DNA from: Treponema primitia ZAS-1
Lineage (GTDB): Bacteria; Spirochaetota; Spirochaetia; Treponematales; Breznakiellaceae
Assembly (NCBI RefSeq): GCF_000297095.1
Contig: NZ_AEEA01000050.1
Coordinates: 62,001-126,000, forward strand
Reading direction: 5' to 3'
Length of the DNA: 64,000 nucleotides
The notes under the pieces were generated by a model. The model was not told where the DNA came from and searched no databases. It was given only the letters and a program-made list of their open reading frames with translations. This document shows positions 1 to 8,318 of this stretch, one piece after another (position 1 is the first letter of the stretch; every line of letters starts with the position of its first letter). Both the position numbers and the translations under genes were made by a program.

Positions 1-2
1 TC

Positions 3-1500
3 GCTTCCGGATCAAGCGACAGGACTATCAGAATATGGGACGTTGAAACCGGTCAGAACTTAAAGACCCTTTCCGGGCATTCTTTGTGGATAAATTCCGT
101 ACGATACAGCCCCGATGGCAGAACTATCGCTTCCGGCTCCAGGGATAGTACCGTAAAACTGTGGAACGCCGAAACCGGCCGGGAACTGCGGACCCTCTCC
201 GGACATACCGATGAGGTGAATGCCATCCGGTTCAGTCCCGACGGTAAGTTTATCGCCACCGGTTCTTCGGACAATACTATCAAAATATGGGATACCGTAA
301 ACGGCCGGGAGCTTCGTACCCTTACTGGGCATACCGGGGTAGTACGGGCCTTGGACTACAGTCCCGATGGCAAGTATATTGCTTCCGGTTCCAGTGTAGA
401 TTCGACCATCAAGATATGGGATGCCGGGACCGGAGAGGAACTCCGGAGCTTTGGTTCCACCGGTATCGAAACCCTAAGTTACAGCCCCAATGGCAGGTTT
501 ATTGCTTCAGGCTGTCTGGACAATACCATACGGCTATGGGAAGCCTCGACAGGCCGGGAAACCCAAAGCTTGGTTGGCCGGTCCTCCTGGGTACGGGCTC
601 TGGCCTACAGTCCTGACGGCAGGTATATCGCCTCCGGCTCAACGGACAGGATCATTCGGATTAGGGAAACCGGAAGCGGCCGGGAAATCCTGACCCTCCG
701 GGGACACACCGCTTCTGTGCGTGCGGTGGCTTACAGCCCCGATGGTAAGTATGTCGCTTCCGGCGCCGCGGACAACACAATTAGAATATGGGACGCGGCA
801 ACCGGCCGGGAACGGCTAATCATCTTTGGACACTCTTCTATAGTAAAATCAGTGGCCTACAGTCCCGATGGGCAGTATCTCATCTCCGGCTCATCGGATA
901 CCACCGTTAAAGTATGGGAGCCCCAGAGCGGTAAGGAGTTATGGACCTTCACGGGACATTTCGACGGGGTTAACTCGGTGGCCTATAGCCCCGACGGTAT
1001 GAACATTATTTCCGGGGCTGCGGATAACACCATTAAAATATGGAATGTGGCAAGCGGATCCGTTTTGGCGACCCTCCGGGGCCATACTGCCCCGATACTA
1101 TCCCTGAGTTATAGTCCGGATGGCCGGTATATCGCCTCCGGTTCCATGGACGGGACCTTCAGGGTATGGGATGTTGAAGGGGGTAAGGAGATATGGATTA
1201 TTTCGGGTTATTCGAATTATATAAAATCCGGCCTTGCCTACAGTCCCAACGGCAGATTCATAGCCGCCACCATGAAAAACAAAAGCATTGGGATATTTGA
1301 TGCTGCAACCGGCCGGGAGCTTAGGACCCTGTCGGGGCATACCGGCGAAGTATATGATCTTGCCTATAGCCCCAATGGATTGTTCCTGGCTTCCGCTTCC
1401 CTGGACGGCGCCACCCGTACCTGGGATATCACAACGGGCCGGGAAATTACCCAAAGTATCGGCTTTAACGACGGCGAGTGGATCAGCATTACCCCCGACG
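3..1500 (+). repeat. Tandem WD40-coding DNA repeats, about 126 bp period
   Basis: About twelve units of roughly 126 bp share DNA as well as protein similarity, for example TACAGTCCCGATGGCAAGTA and close variants near 358, 733, 860 and 985. DNA-level similarity between blades allows unequal recombination, so the number of blades may differ between strains. Confidence 0.75.
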
Positions 1501-2780
1501 GGTATTACACCGCATCCGCCAGGGGCGATAGGTACTTCAATGTCCGGGTAGGTAAGGATGTTTATGGTTTGGAGCTCTACCGTCCGGCCTTTTATAATCC
1601 CTCCATAGTTCATGCCCGACTTCAGGGCCGAAAAATTCGGAATTCCCGGTCTCTCCATAATATTAATACCCTTGGTATTCCCCCAACCCTTAACATCAAT
1701 TTTTTCGCGGGACTATCCGTAACGGCTAGCGATCAAAACTTCCCCCTGCAAAGTTTCAGGGTCTACCTGAACGGCAAACTTATTGGGGCGGACAAGCTGG
1801 ACGGCCTTGCCGGGCTTGGCCTTAAGGCGGCGCCCACGGGGATCTCCGTAACGGGAAAGCGTAAGGAGGTGGAGTTTGAACTGCCCCTGACTTTGGATGC
1901 CGGAACGAACAGGATTGATGTGACGGTCTTTAACGGCTATACCGAAGGCCGGGCTTCCCTAACGGTAGAACCGCCTCGGGGCAACAAGCAACTTGCAACG
2001 CAGTTCCCCGCAGAGGAAGAGGCGCTCCCCAATCTCCGGATTCTCTCCATTGGGGTCAGCCGTTATGATGAGCCCCGGATAAACCATTTGGGGTTCGCGG
2101 TTTTTGACGCCCGGGAAATGGTCAATGCATTCAAAGCCCAGGAGGGAAAACTGTACGGAACCGTGACCAGTGCCCTTATCGCCACCGGGGAGCTGCAGCC
2201 TCCGACAAAAAGCAATATCACCCGGGAACTGGGGAACTTTTTTAAAGGGGTTACATCCCAAGACACCGTAATACTGTTTCTTTCCGGGCACGCCGTGAAT
2301 GACGAGGATGGAAACTATTATTTCCTCCCTTCGGATATACGGCTTACCCCGGACGGTTCCATGCCCTATGCGGAAGCCCTATCCTGGGAGACAATTTCCG
2401 CAGCCCTGGATGTGCCGGGGAGAAAATTGCTGTTCGTCGATTCTTCCCATTCCGCGGGGATATCCGCCGGAAATATCCGCCCTGTGGATACTGTCCGGCT
2501 TGCCATGGATCTAAAGCCCCTCCGGTCCCTGCTTTTTACTTCCAGCAGTGGGGATGAACTTTCATTGGAAAGCGCCGATTATAAGCTCGGTCTGTTCACC
2601 TACGCAATCATCGGAGCTATGAACGGAGAAGCGGATTCGAATAGGAACGCTTTGATAACCATGAGGGAGCTGGACTCCTTTGTATCGAAGAAGGTGTTGG
2701 AACTTTCTAATGGAACCCAGCATCCCTCAATTATCGGTCTTGAGGACTATGCGGACTTTAACCTCGCGGAGACGAAATAA
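3..2780 (+). CDS. WD40-repeat protein with C-terminal caspase-like (peptidase C14) domain, 5' partial
   Basis: The reading frame is open from base 3, so the start lies before the window; 925 residues are visible. About twelve WD40 blades of about 42 residues (typical unit SPDGKYIASGSSDNTIKIWD) fill bases 3-1500. A beta-sandwich-like middle region follows, and a caspase/C14 domain starts near base 2030 (LRILSIGVSRYDE). The catalytic His is present (FLSGHAVND, His at 2289-2291). The catalytic Cys motif, usually DxCHSG, reads DSSHSAG with Ser at 2445-2447, so classical cysteine-protease activity is doubtful. WD40-caspase fusions in bacteria are usually signalling or regulated-proteolysis proteins. 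The linker before the caspase domain carries a copy of a dispersed repeat (1993-2014). It converges with the nitroreductase gene, one base between stops. Confidence 0.85.
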   Translation, partial: ASGSSDRTIRIWDVETGQNLKTLSGHSLWINSVRYSPDGRTIASGSRDSTVKLWNAETGRELRTLSGHTDEVNAIRFSPDGKFIATGSSDNTIKIWDTVNGRELRTLTGHTGVVRALDYSPDGKYIASGSSVDSTIKIWDAGTGEELRSFGSTGIETLSYSPNGRFIASGCLDNTIRLWEASTGRETQSLVGRSSWVRALAYSPDGRYIASGSTDRIIRIRETGSGREILTLRGHTASVRAVAYSPDGKYVASGAADNTIRIWDAATGRERLIIFGHSSIVKSVAYSPDGQYLISGSSDTTVKVWEPQSGKELWTFTGHFDGVNSVAYSPDGMNIISGAADNTIKIWNVASGSVLATLRGHTAPILSLSYSPDGRYIASGSMDGTFRVWDVEGGKEIWIISGYSNYIKSGLAYSPNGRFIAATMKNKSIGIFDAATGRELRTLSGHTGEVYDLAYSPNGLFLASASLDGATRTWDITTGREITQSIGFNDGEWISITPDGYYTASARGDRYFNVRVGKDVYGLELYRPAFYNPSIVHARLQGRKIRNSRSLHNINTLGIPPTLNINFFAGLSVTASDQNFPLQSFRVYLNGKLIGADKLDGLAGLGLKAAPTGISVTGKRKEVEFELPLTLDAGTNRIDVTVFNGYTEGRASLTVEPPRGNKQLATQFPAEEEALPNLRILSIGVSRYDEPRINHLGFAVFDAREMVNAFKAQEGKLYGTVTSALIATGELQPPTKSNITRELGNFFKGVTSQDTVILFLSGHAVNDEDGNYYFLPSDIRLTPDGSMPYAEALSWETISAALDVPGRKLLFVDSSHSAGISAGNIRPVDTVRLAMDLKPLRSLLFTSSSGDELSLESADYKLGLFTYAIIGAMNGEADSNRNALITMRELDSFVSKKVLELSNGTQHPSIIGLEDYADFNLAETK
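1993..2014 (+). repeat. Dispersed ORF-internal repeat, copy 1
   Basis: Bases read TTGCAACGCAGTTCCCCGCA plus GA and encode LATQFPAE in the linker between the middle region and the caspase domain. It matches copies at 9037, 18468, 24463, 30947 and 33216. The frame is undisturbed. Confidence 0.75.
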
Positions 2781-2781
2781 A

Positions 2782-3303
2782 TTAGCTGAACTTTTCCCAG
2801 GCGACCAGCTTTTCCAAGGGGTGACGCTGGGTATGTCTTTCCGCCGGGGCGGCGTTATCCGCGGGGTAACCCAGGATTAGCAGAGCTGTGGGAACCAGAT
2901 TCTCCGGGATGGCGAATTCCGCTATGAGCTTAGCGGGATCGAAGAACATTACCCAGAGGGTACCCAGACCAAGCTCTACCGCCTGGTACATAAGCTGGGT
3001 AGTTACGATGCTGGCGTCCACCTCGCCGCTCTTGGCGCCGTCGTATTTCCGGACCCAGCATTCGTTTTTATCATAACAAACAATAAGTACCGCCGGTGCG
3101 CCATAACGGCAAGAGGTACAGAGGTCTATCTTTTTGAGGCCCTCCGCCTCAGTTACCGCCAGGATACGATGGGGCTGTTTGTTTCCCGCCGTGGGGGCCG
3201 CTCTCCCGGTTTCAAGGATGACATTCAGGGTTTCTTTTTCCACCGGTTTGTTCTTGTACTGGCGGACTGAAAAACGGCTTATGGATAATTCTTTAAAGCT
3301 CAT
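2782..3303 (-). CDS. Nitroreductase family protein
   Basis: A 173-residue protein that opens with the family signature SISRFSVRQYKNKPV and continues RAAPTAGNKQPHRI, the FMN-phosphate and ring contact region of nitroreductases. The C-terminal half keeps the LGLGTLWVMFF segment and LGYPAD, typical of the short 4Fe-4S-free subfamily. Members are FMN-dependent NAD(P)H oxidoreductases acting on nitro compounds or quinones; the substrate cannot be told from sequence. An AAAGGAG site lies a few bases before ATG 3303 and a good promoter lies upstream at 3333-3362. It appears to be a single-gene transcript. The stop lies one base past the stop of the convergent WD40 gene. Confidence 0.9.
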   Translation of the reverse strand: MSFKELSISRFSVRQYKNKPVEKETLNVILETGRAAPTAGNKQPHRILAVTEAEGLKKIDLCTSCRYGAPAVLIVCYDKNECWVRKYDGAKSGEVDASIVTTQLMYQAVELGLGTLWVMFFDPAKLIAEFAIPENLVPTALLILGYPADNAAPAERHTQRHPLEKLVAWEKFS

Positions 3304-3332
3304 GGGATGACTCCTTTTACTTCACATATCTT

Positions 3333-3362
3333 AGTATACATAGAGAAATACAATAAGCGCAA
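3333..3362 (-). promoter_or_regulatory. Putative sigma-70 promoter of the nitroreductase gene
   Basis: Read on the minus strand: -35 TTGCGC (3357-3362), an 18 bp spacer and -10 TATACT (3333-3338), followed by a Shine-Dalgarno site before ATG 3303. Confidence 0.5.
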
Positions 3363-3397
3363 TAGCCGCCTTGGGAATTGCTGGTTGGGATATGCCG

Positions 3398-4045
3398 TCA
3401 GCCCCGGATGGCAAACCGTACGGGGTACCGGTACCGTACCGCCACTGCGGCGCCGTTAGCCTGGGCCGGTTTGCCCTGTAGCCCCTGGAAGGCTTTTATC
3501 GCCGCCTCACCGAAGCCCCGGTTTTCCGGGGTTTCCCGCAATATCGTTATCTGCCGTACCTGTCCGTGGTGGTCCACGAAGAGTTCCAGGTAAACCATGC
3601 CTTCTATTTTGGCCCGCAGCGCAATGGGCGGATATACCAAGCGTTCTCTTATTTCGCCTTCGGAAAAGACCGGGGCCGCAGAAACCTTGTGCATGGGCAG
3701 GTAATCTTCCTGTACGTATTCAACCTGCCGGGGCGCTATGATACCGGAAACAACGATCTGATCCGGCACTTCATCGGTTTCGATCATTGTCTCTGCGATG
3801 GCTTCTATGGTGTTCGAGGCGGATTCCGTATATTCTGTTTTTGGTGGTGGAGGTGGCAATTGTGGAAGAGGTTCCTCCTCCTGTATATCCGTAAGCTTCA
3901 TCACCATTGGGGGTTGTTCAATTACCATGGGGATGGCGTTAACCCGTATGACAAAGAAGAGTATAAATACTACATGAATACCGGCGACCGCCAGAAAAAG
4001 GATGAGCCGGGCAAGATTGGTGTGGGAATAGGCGGATTTACGCAT
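3398..4045 (-). CDS. tonB: TonB family energy transducer
   Basis: 215 residues. One N-terminal membrane anchor (about residues 12-35), a short Pro-rich stretch (PQLPPPPPKTEY, about 60-72) and a TonB C-terminal domain (about 135-215) with YPPIALRAKIEGMVYLELFV and the closing YRYPVRF. TonB spans the periplasm and passes energy from ExbB/ExbD to outer-membrane transporters. The Pro-rich spacer is much shorter than in enteric TonB. It is the last gene of the operon and overlaps the preceding exbD by 8 bases. No TonB-dependent receptor lies nearby, so its client is unknown; the PEGA/barrel protein at the head of the operon is a candidate partner. Confidence 0.85.
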   Translation of the reverse strand: MRKSAYSHTNLARLILFLAVAGIHVVFILFFVIRVNAIPMVIEQPPMVMKLTDIQEEEPLPQLPPPPPKTEYTESASNTIEAIAETMIETDEVPDQIVVSGIIAPRQVEYVQEDYLPMHKVSAAPVFSEGEIRERLVYPPIALRAKIEGMVYLELFVDHHGQVRQITILRETPENRGFGEAAIKAFQGLQGKPAQANGAAVAVRYRYPVRFAIRG

Positions 4046-4436
4046 CTTTTACCACAAAGCTTACTACCCGGTACTGGAGGAACTGGAGTACCTGAAGTAC
4101 CTTGTTTACCTCCGCAAAGGGGGTGTCCCGGTCGGCGATGATATGGACCCGGGTATCCGGGGCATCCCGATACATATCGGTAATAGCGACTTCTATTGCG
4201 TTAAGATTACTGGGGGCACCGTCCAGGTACACCGCGCCGCCCTTGTCCACCCAGATCTCCAGATTTTTTTCCGCGCTGGTTCTTTGTGCCGCCGCTGCCT
4301 CGGGGTAATCGATCTTGACTTCCCTTCGATAATTTATCAGGGATACTAACATGATAAAGATGAGCAGTAGAAAGGCTACGTCGGACATGGAGTTCATGGG
4401 GACAGCAAATTTTTTCTTGTTCCGCCGAAGGTTCAT
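4038..4436 (-). CDS. exbD: ExbD/TolR biopolymer transport protein (second copy)
   Basis: 132 residues with a basic N-terminus, one transmembrane helix containing the conserved Asp (NSMSDVAFLLLIFIMLV) and a periplasmic domain with the ExbD pattern VHIIADRDTPFAEVNKVLQ. ExbD pairs with ExbB to form the proton-driven stator that powers TonB. Start ATG 4436 overlaps the stop of the upstream exbD by 4 bases and its 3' end overlaps tonB by 8, so the genes are translationally coupled. Two different ExbD proteins in one operon suggest a heteromeric stator. Confidence 0.88.
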   Translation of the reverse strand: MNLRRNKKKFAVPMNSMSDVAFLLLIFIMLVSLINYRREVKIDYPEAAAAQRTSAEKNLEIWVDKGGAVYLDGAPSNLNAIEVAITDMYRDAPDTRVHIIADRDTPFAEVNKVLQVLQFLQYRVVSFVVKDA

Positions 4437-4846
4437 GGAGGACCCCCGTCATTTTTCTTCATGGTGAAAGAGAAGGATTCCACATTCAGTTTTTGGGCCA
4501 TCTCAACAAAGGAAACTACCGTCTGCCAGGGGGCTCTGCCGTCTACGGTTAGTATTACCGCCAGATTGGGATGAGCGGCAACGGCGCCCCGTATCTCCCG
4601 TTCCGCCGAAGCATAGTTCAGGGCTGCACCCTGGTGCAGCAGAGTTCCCGTACCGTCCAGATCGAAACGCAGCAGATCGTCCTTCAGGATCAGCCGGGTA
4701 GAATCTTTGGCGGGGAGGTTCATCAGAAAGCCCTTGTTGACGTTAAATCCGGCGATGACGATAAAATAAATGATCAGAAGAAAGGCAACATCACTGGAAG
4801 CACTGGTATCGTCAAAGCCCCGTTTGGTTCGCCGGTGGAGTTTCAT
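4433..4846 (-). CDS. exbD: ExbD/TolR biopolymer transport protein (first copy)
   Basis: 137 residues. A basic start is followed by a transmembrane helix with the proton-path Asp (SASSDVAFLLIIYFIVIAG) and a periplasmic domain with the pattern AVILTVDGRAPWQTVVSFVE. It follows exbB by 5 bases and overlaps the next exbD by 4. It differs clearly from the second copy (only the helix and the DGR/DRD segment align), so this is not a recent duplication. Confidence 0.87.
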   Translation of the reverse strand: MKLHRRTKRGFDDTSASSDVAFLLIIYFIVIAGFNVNKGFLMNLPAKDSTRLILKDDLLRFDLDGTGTLLHQGAALNYASAEREIRGAVAAHPNLAVILTVDGRAPWQTVVSFVEMAQKLNVESFSFTMKKNDGGPP

Positions 4847-4851
4847 GGCTG

Positions 4852-5508
4852 TTAGTTTACCGCGGGGAGCTCAGTGCCCGTAACCAGTTCGGTGATAAGG
4901 TCGGAGCAGCTTTTCTCCACATCCATGGCGAACCTATCTACCACGTGGGAAAAGAGCGAATGGGCGATCATGGCGATGATGGCGATGACGAGGCCGAACA
5001 CGGTGGTGATCAACGCTTCGTAAATACCGTTTGCTACGATCTGGGCGTTCACTTCAGTAGCCTCCGCTATGGACTTGAATGCGCCGATCATTCCCGAGAC
5101 GGTTCCCAAAAATCCCGTCAGGGGGGAAAGTGAACCCAGGGCGACAAGGAAATTGAAGCCGTTCTCCAGGGAATTGATGCAGGTGAGGGCTTCAGTTTCT
5201 ACCGCCTTTTCTATACGGTGTTCCGATAAGTCTGAGCGCTTGACCAGTACCAAAAGTATCCGTGCGCCCATGCGGCGTTTGGTTAAGCCGGAAAGGTATT
5301 GTTTGGCGCCTTCCATATCCTTGGCGTGGATATACTCCGCGGTCTTTTCCTCAAGGTCCTCAAGCCGGAGGTTGTGGTAAAAAATATAGATTGCCCGTTC
5401 CAGGGCAATGGCAATGGTGGCCACTGAAAAAATCAGGAGGGGCCACATAAAAATTCCGCCCATTCTGAAAAGTTCTAATAATGAAAAACCTGCGTTTCCT
5501 CCATCCAT
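4852..5508 (-). CDS. exbB: ExbB/TolQ/MotA family proton channel
   Basis: 218 residues with three predicted membrane segments: about 18-38 (GGIFMWPLLIFSVATIAIAL), about 125-150 (LGSLSPLTGFLGTVSGMIGAF, the conserved proton-channel helix of the family) and about 165-190 (ALITTVFGLVIAIIAMIAHS). Forms the inner-membrane stator with the two ExbD proteins. ATG 5508 has GAGG about 7 bases upstream. The C-terminus ends in TELPAVN, whose DNA resembles half of the dispersed repeat seen elsewhere; this may be chance. Lies 9 bases after the preceding lipoprotein gene. Confidence 0.9.
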   Translation of the reverse strand: MDGGNAGFSLLELFRMGGIFMWPLLIFSVATIAIALERAIYIFYHNLRLEDLEEKTAEYIHAKDMEGAKQYLSGLTKRRMGARILLVLVKRSDLSEHRIEKAVETEALTCINSLENGFNFLVALGSLSPLTGFLGTVSGMIGAFKSIAEATEVNAQIVANGIYEALITTVFGLVIAIIAMIAHSLFSHVVDRFAMDVEKSCSDLITELVTGTELPAVN

Positions 5509-5517
5509 GTCAGTACC

Positions 5518-6369
5518 TCACTTTATTTTTTTAAGCTCAATCGTTTCGGAGAGGGATGCTACTATATGATCCCACTCAAATGCAAAATAGATCCATCCGG
5601 ACGCTTCCTCCCAGTCCCGGAGCAGGGTCCCGGAATTCCGTACCGGCCAGAGATCTTCCGGGAAAACCGATTTGGTATAAACGCTGTTCCATTTTACATC
5701 CTCCCCCAGGACCCAGGATTCCCCCTCGGTCCAGGCGGCGGGTCTTTTTTTTTGCTTTACTATCTCCGGGAAGAGGAGGGGGGTCCAGTATTCTTCAAAT
5801 GTTTCCCGATCTAAAAAATCGGGAAGACCGGGCTGTTCCTTCATCCACAGGGTAATTGCCTCGATCCGTTCCTGGCGGTTGTGCAGAGCCGTAAGCGCCT
5901 GGGCTCCGGTTAAGCGGGAGGCGCCCCGGCGGATCTTCCCTTCTCTGATATCCAGGGTTTCCACCGGACCCTTCAGTTGGAGAAGCGCTCCGGTTTGGGC
6001 AGCGTCGCTGCTGACAAAACTGCCGCTCCCGGAAAGTTCCAGGGTAAATTCGTTCCAGCCGTTAGTGTTGGGGCTGAGAAAGTACAGGGAGCTCAGATAG
6101 AAATTGCCCTCCCCATCCGGAAGGGAGCCCGTAATCCGGAGGTTTGGCATGGAGTCAAAGCGGATGGCAATAAACTCCGGCCCGTCCTTAGGGTGTACCC
6201 TGTCGAGGCGGGTTTTCCCCCCGGGTTCTTCCTGATATGATGCCAGGGTTTTCTCCGCAAAGGCGGAACCGTCCAGGACCTTCCCTCCGGTTTCAGCCAG
6301 GGAAACACAACCCCCTCCAATCATCAGCAATGCTGCGCTTATGAGGAAGCCGGCCCTTTTGTACTTCAT
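5518..6369 (-). CDS. Putative lipoprotein of unknown function in the ton operon
   Basis: 283 residues. The N-terminus has two basic residues, a hydrophobic core and Cys 21 (LLMIGGGCVSLAE), which fits the relaxed spirochete lipobox. The rest is soluble, rich in Trp and acidic residues, with no family I recognise. Start ATG 6369 overlaps the upstream gene's stop by 4 bases and the gene precedes exbB by 9 bases, so it belongs to the ton operon. It could be a periplasmic accessory of the ExbBD-TonB complex, which is inference from position only. Confidence 0.7.
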   Translation of the reverse strand: MKYKRAGFLISAALLMIGGGCVSLAETGGKVLDGSAFAEKTLASYQEEPGGKTRLDRVHPKDGPEFIAIRFDSMPNLRITGSLPDGEGNFYLSSLYFLSPNTNGWNEFTLELSGSGSFVSSDAAQTGALLQLKGPVETLDIREGKIRRGASRLTGAQALTALHNRQERIEAITLWMKEQPGLPDFLDRETFEEYWTPLLFPEIVKQKKRPAAWTEGESWVLGEDVKWNSVYTKSVFPEDLWPVRNSGTLLRDWEEASGWIYFAFEWDHIVASLSETIELKKIK

Positions 6370-6653
6370 TCTTTCTCGTCCTGTTTAGCTTCATTTTCTG
6401 CGGGAAGTTCCGTTGGAAGTTCCGTTGGAAGTTCCGCGTGTTCCTTCGCTTCCCGGGCTTTTTTTTCATCGGCGCTGAGTTTCCGGTTATAGATGAACAG
6501 TCCCAGGGCGGCAAAAACGATGCCATCCATCAAGAACTTTTCCAGTTCCTCGTTAACATGGATGCCGGTAAAATACCGGAAAAGGCTATATGCGATGAGA
6601 AAAACTCCAAGGCCTGCGGTAATTCTTAAAAGCAAGGTTCGTGTCAGTTTCAT
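6366..6653 (-). CDS. Small membrane protein with charged repeat tail
   Basis: 95 residues. Two hydrophobic segments (about 9-27 and 42-56) precede a Lys/Glu-rich cytoplasmic-type tail in which the unit TELP is repeated in tandem by a 12 bp DNA repeat (6397-6438). Family not recognised. Located 13 bases after the PEGA gene and overlapping the next gene by 4 bases, so it is part of the ton operon. Confidence 0.65.
   Translation of the reverse strand: MKLTRTLLLRITAGLGVFLIAYSLFRYFTGIHVNEELEKFLMDGIVFAALGLFIYNRKLSADEKKAREAKEHAELPTELPTELPAENEAKQDEKE
6397..6438 (-). repeat. 12 bp tandem repeat related to the dispersed ORF repeat
   Basis: On the minus strand the unit CTTCCAACGGAA (12 bp) is repeated and ends in CTTCCCGCAGAA, encoding TELPTELP...AEN. 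The last unit plus flank resembles the dispersed 22 bp repeat (AACGAAGTTCCCCGCGCA), as if a copy had expanded in tandem. Confidence 0.6.
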
Positions 6654-6666
6654 TGGTCTATTATAC

Positions 6667-8262
6667 TTAATAGATTAGTCCGATTCCTATCCCCCCGAAG
6701 CCGCCGGCCTGGCTATTTTCTAACCAGCCGCCTCCCAGGAGGGAAAAAACCATACTTGAGGGAGGGGGAAAGAACCTGATCTCAGCAGCGGCCATGAGGG
6801 GCCCGAAATCCATACTTGTCCCGGAAAAGATATATTCGGATCTCAGGGACAGTCCTGCGGTAAAGAAGGACTGCTGGATCAGCAGTCCGCCTGAAAGGAG
6901 GGCCCTGGGGGCGGGGTCGTCGGGGTAGCCCTTTTCCCCGGTCCAGAGGATTTCCGGACTTAGCGCCAGGGAGAGGGCGGTCCCCAGGCGCCATGAAAGG
7001 GGCAGGGAGAGACCGGCGCCTATGGCGGTTCCAAAGGGGGTGAGGGTCCCTTCGTCGGCCCAAACATAGGAAAGCCCCATGGCCAGACCCAGGGGCGATT
7101 CCGCCCGGGCTTTTTTAAAGACCCCTTTAAGGGTTCCCCCAAACCCGGCCACAGCGCCGCCATCGAAAAAGGGTGTCACATTCAGAGCTGCCGTCATTTC
7201 CAGCCGTTCCAGGGGGGAAAATCTCAGGGATGCTGCGAAGGGGAGGGCGTCCCAGGCATCTCCGGCTGCAGCGGCCCTGCCAAAGAGCATACTTCCGTCT
7301 ATTTGGAAGGAGCCACGGGGGAGAATTTCCGGCAGGGGGCTAAAAAAAAGTCCCGAGCTTGCTCCCGAGGAGGAAAGGGGATAGATATTCATGGAACTAT
7401 CGATGCGTATCGTCATTTCAGCCCGCCGCTCCACCGGCGCCGAAGTATCCCGGAGCATGGATTCGGTTAGGAGCAGCACTTTGTAGGTTCCGTCCGGCAG
7501 GGGCGTTCCATCGGAGGAACGGCCGTTCCATGCTGTCGACTGGGACCAGGTGGTAAAGGGTCCCAGGTCCCTTGCAAAAACCAGGTCCCCCTGTTCATTC
7601 GTTATGTTTATCCGCCCGTCGCCGGGGCCGGATACGTTAAAACTGAATTCGGTGATTCCCAGGGAACCGGAATTTGCCGGATTGAACCGAGCCCGGCTAA
7701 GCTCCGCCCCGGTCATACTGAAGGATGCGGGCCGCATTTCCACCTTTAGCCGCTGGATAGCATCCTGGAGTATATAGACAGAATGAATGGCCTCTTCCCA
7801 GCCGAAAGCCCGGATCCGGACCGCCCGGTATCCCACGGGCAGGGAAAATACAGGATCGGTTTGGGTTATTCCTTCCACGGTAATTTCCGGGTTTAGCGCC
7901 ATTTTTTCCGGCGGTGGGCTCCCGGCTGCCCGGTCTATATCCAGAATGAGGGTTCCCAGAATTTCCCCCAAGTTAAGGCTTATTTCCAGTCTGCTGTTTT
8001 CCCGTATGGAAACCCAGATCCGGCGTTCCGCATAGCCGTCTTTTTCAAGCCTGATATCGTATTCGCCCTGGGGAATATTCTCAAGCGTAAGGGGGGTAAG
8101 CCCCCGTTCTATACCGTTGATAAATACCTTGGACATGGAGGGGGCGCTTCGAACAACCAGACCTTTCCCTGCGATCTCCTCTATAGAATCCCCCATTACC
8201 GGATCTGCGGTGATACACAAAAGGCCGATAAGCAATACCGGGAAAAGCTGAATCCGATTCAT
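6667..8262 (-). CDS. PEGA-domain protein with FlgD-like fold and C-terminal outer-membrane barrel
   Basis: 531 residues. A cleavable signal peptide (about 1-24) is followed by a PEGA domain (about 35-80: PSMSKVFINGIERGLTPLTL and GEYDIRLEKDGYAERR), a second PEGA-like stretch, a FlgD-type Ig segment (about 195-290, with the hallmark DGTPLPDGTYKVLL), and a C-terminal half of alternating amphipathic strands ending in an aromatic residue (GGIGIGLIY), typical of outer-membrane beta-barrels. PEGA domains bind surface-layer or cell-wall components. It heads the operon carrying TonB/ExbBD, which suggests an envelope function energised from the inner membrane (inference). No strong Shine-Dalgarno site is seen before ATG 8262. 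Confidence 0.75.
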   Translation of the reverse strand: MNRIQLFPVLLIGLLCITADPVMGDSIEEIAGKGLVVRSAPSMSKVFINGIERGLTPLTLENIPQGEYDIRLEKDGYAERRIWVSIRENSRLEISLNLGEILGTLILDIDRAAGSPPPEKMALNPEITVEGITQTDPVFSLPVGYRAVRIRAFGWEEAIHSVYILQDAIQRLKVEMRPASFSMTGAELSRARFNPANSGSLGITEFSFNVSGPGDGRINITNEQGDLVFARDLGPFTTWSQSTAWNGRSSDGTPLPDGTYKVLLLTESMLRDTSAPVERRAEMTIRIDSSMNIYPLSSSGASSGLFFSPLPEILPRGSFQIDGSMLFGRAAAAGDAWDALPFAASLRFSPLERLEMTAALNVTPFFDGGAVAGFGGTLKGVFKKARAESPLGLAMGLSYVWADEGTLTPFGTAIGAGLSLPLSWRLGTALSLALSPEILWTGEKGYPDDPAPRALLSGGLLIQQSFFTAGLSLRSEYIFSGTSMDFGPLMAAAEIRFFPPPSSMVFSLLGGGWLENSQAGGFGGIGIGLIY

Positions 8263-8318
8263 ACTTTAATATAGGCCTTTTCCCGGTATTATTAAACTCC
8301 TAAGGTAGGCGGCTTTGC

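Noticed and set aside
1098..1658. Long antisense ORF across the WD40 region
   Set aside because: It is a frame shadow of the GC-rich repeat coding, with no ribosome site and no recognisable protein.
4858..4880. A further copy of the dispersed repeat at the exbB 3' end
   Set aside because: Only the CTCCCCGCGG half matches and the C-terminus of ExbB is variable; not enough to call.
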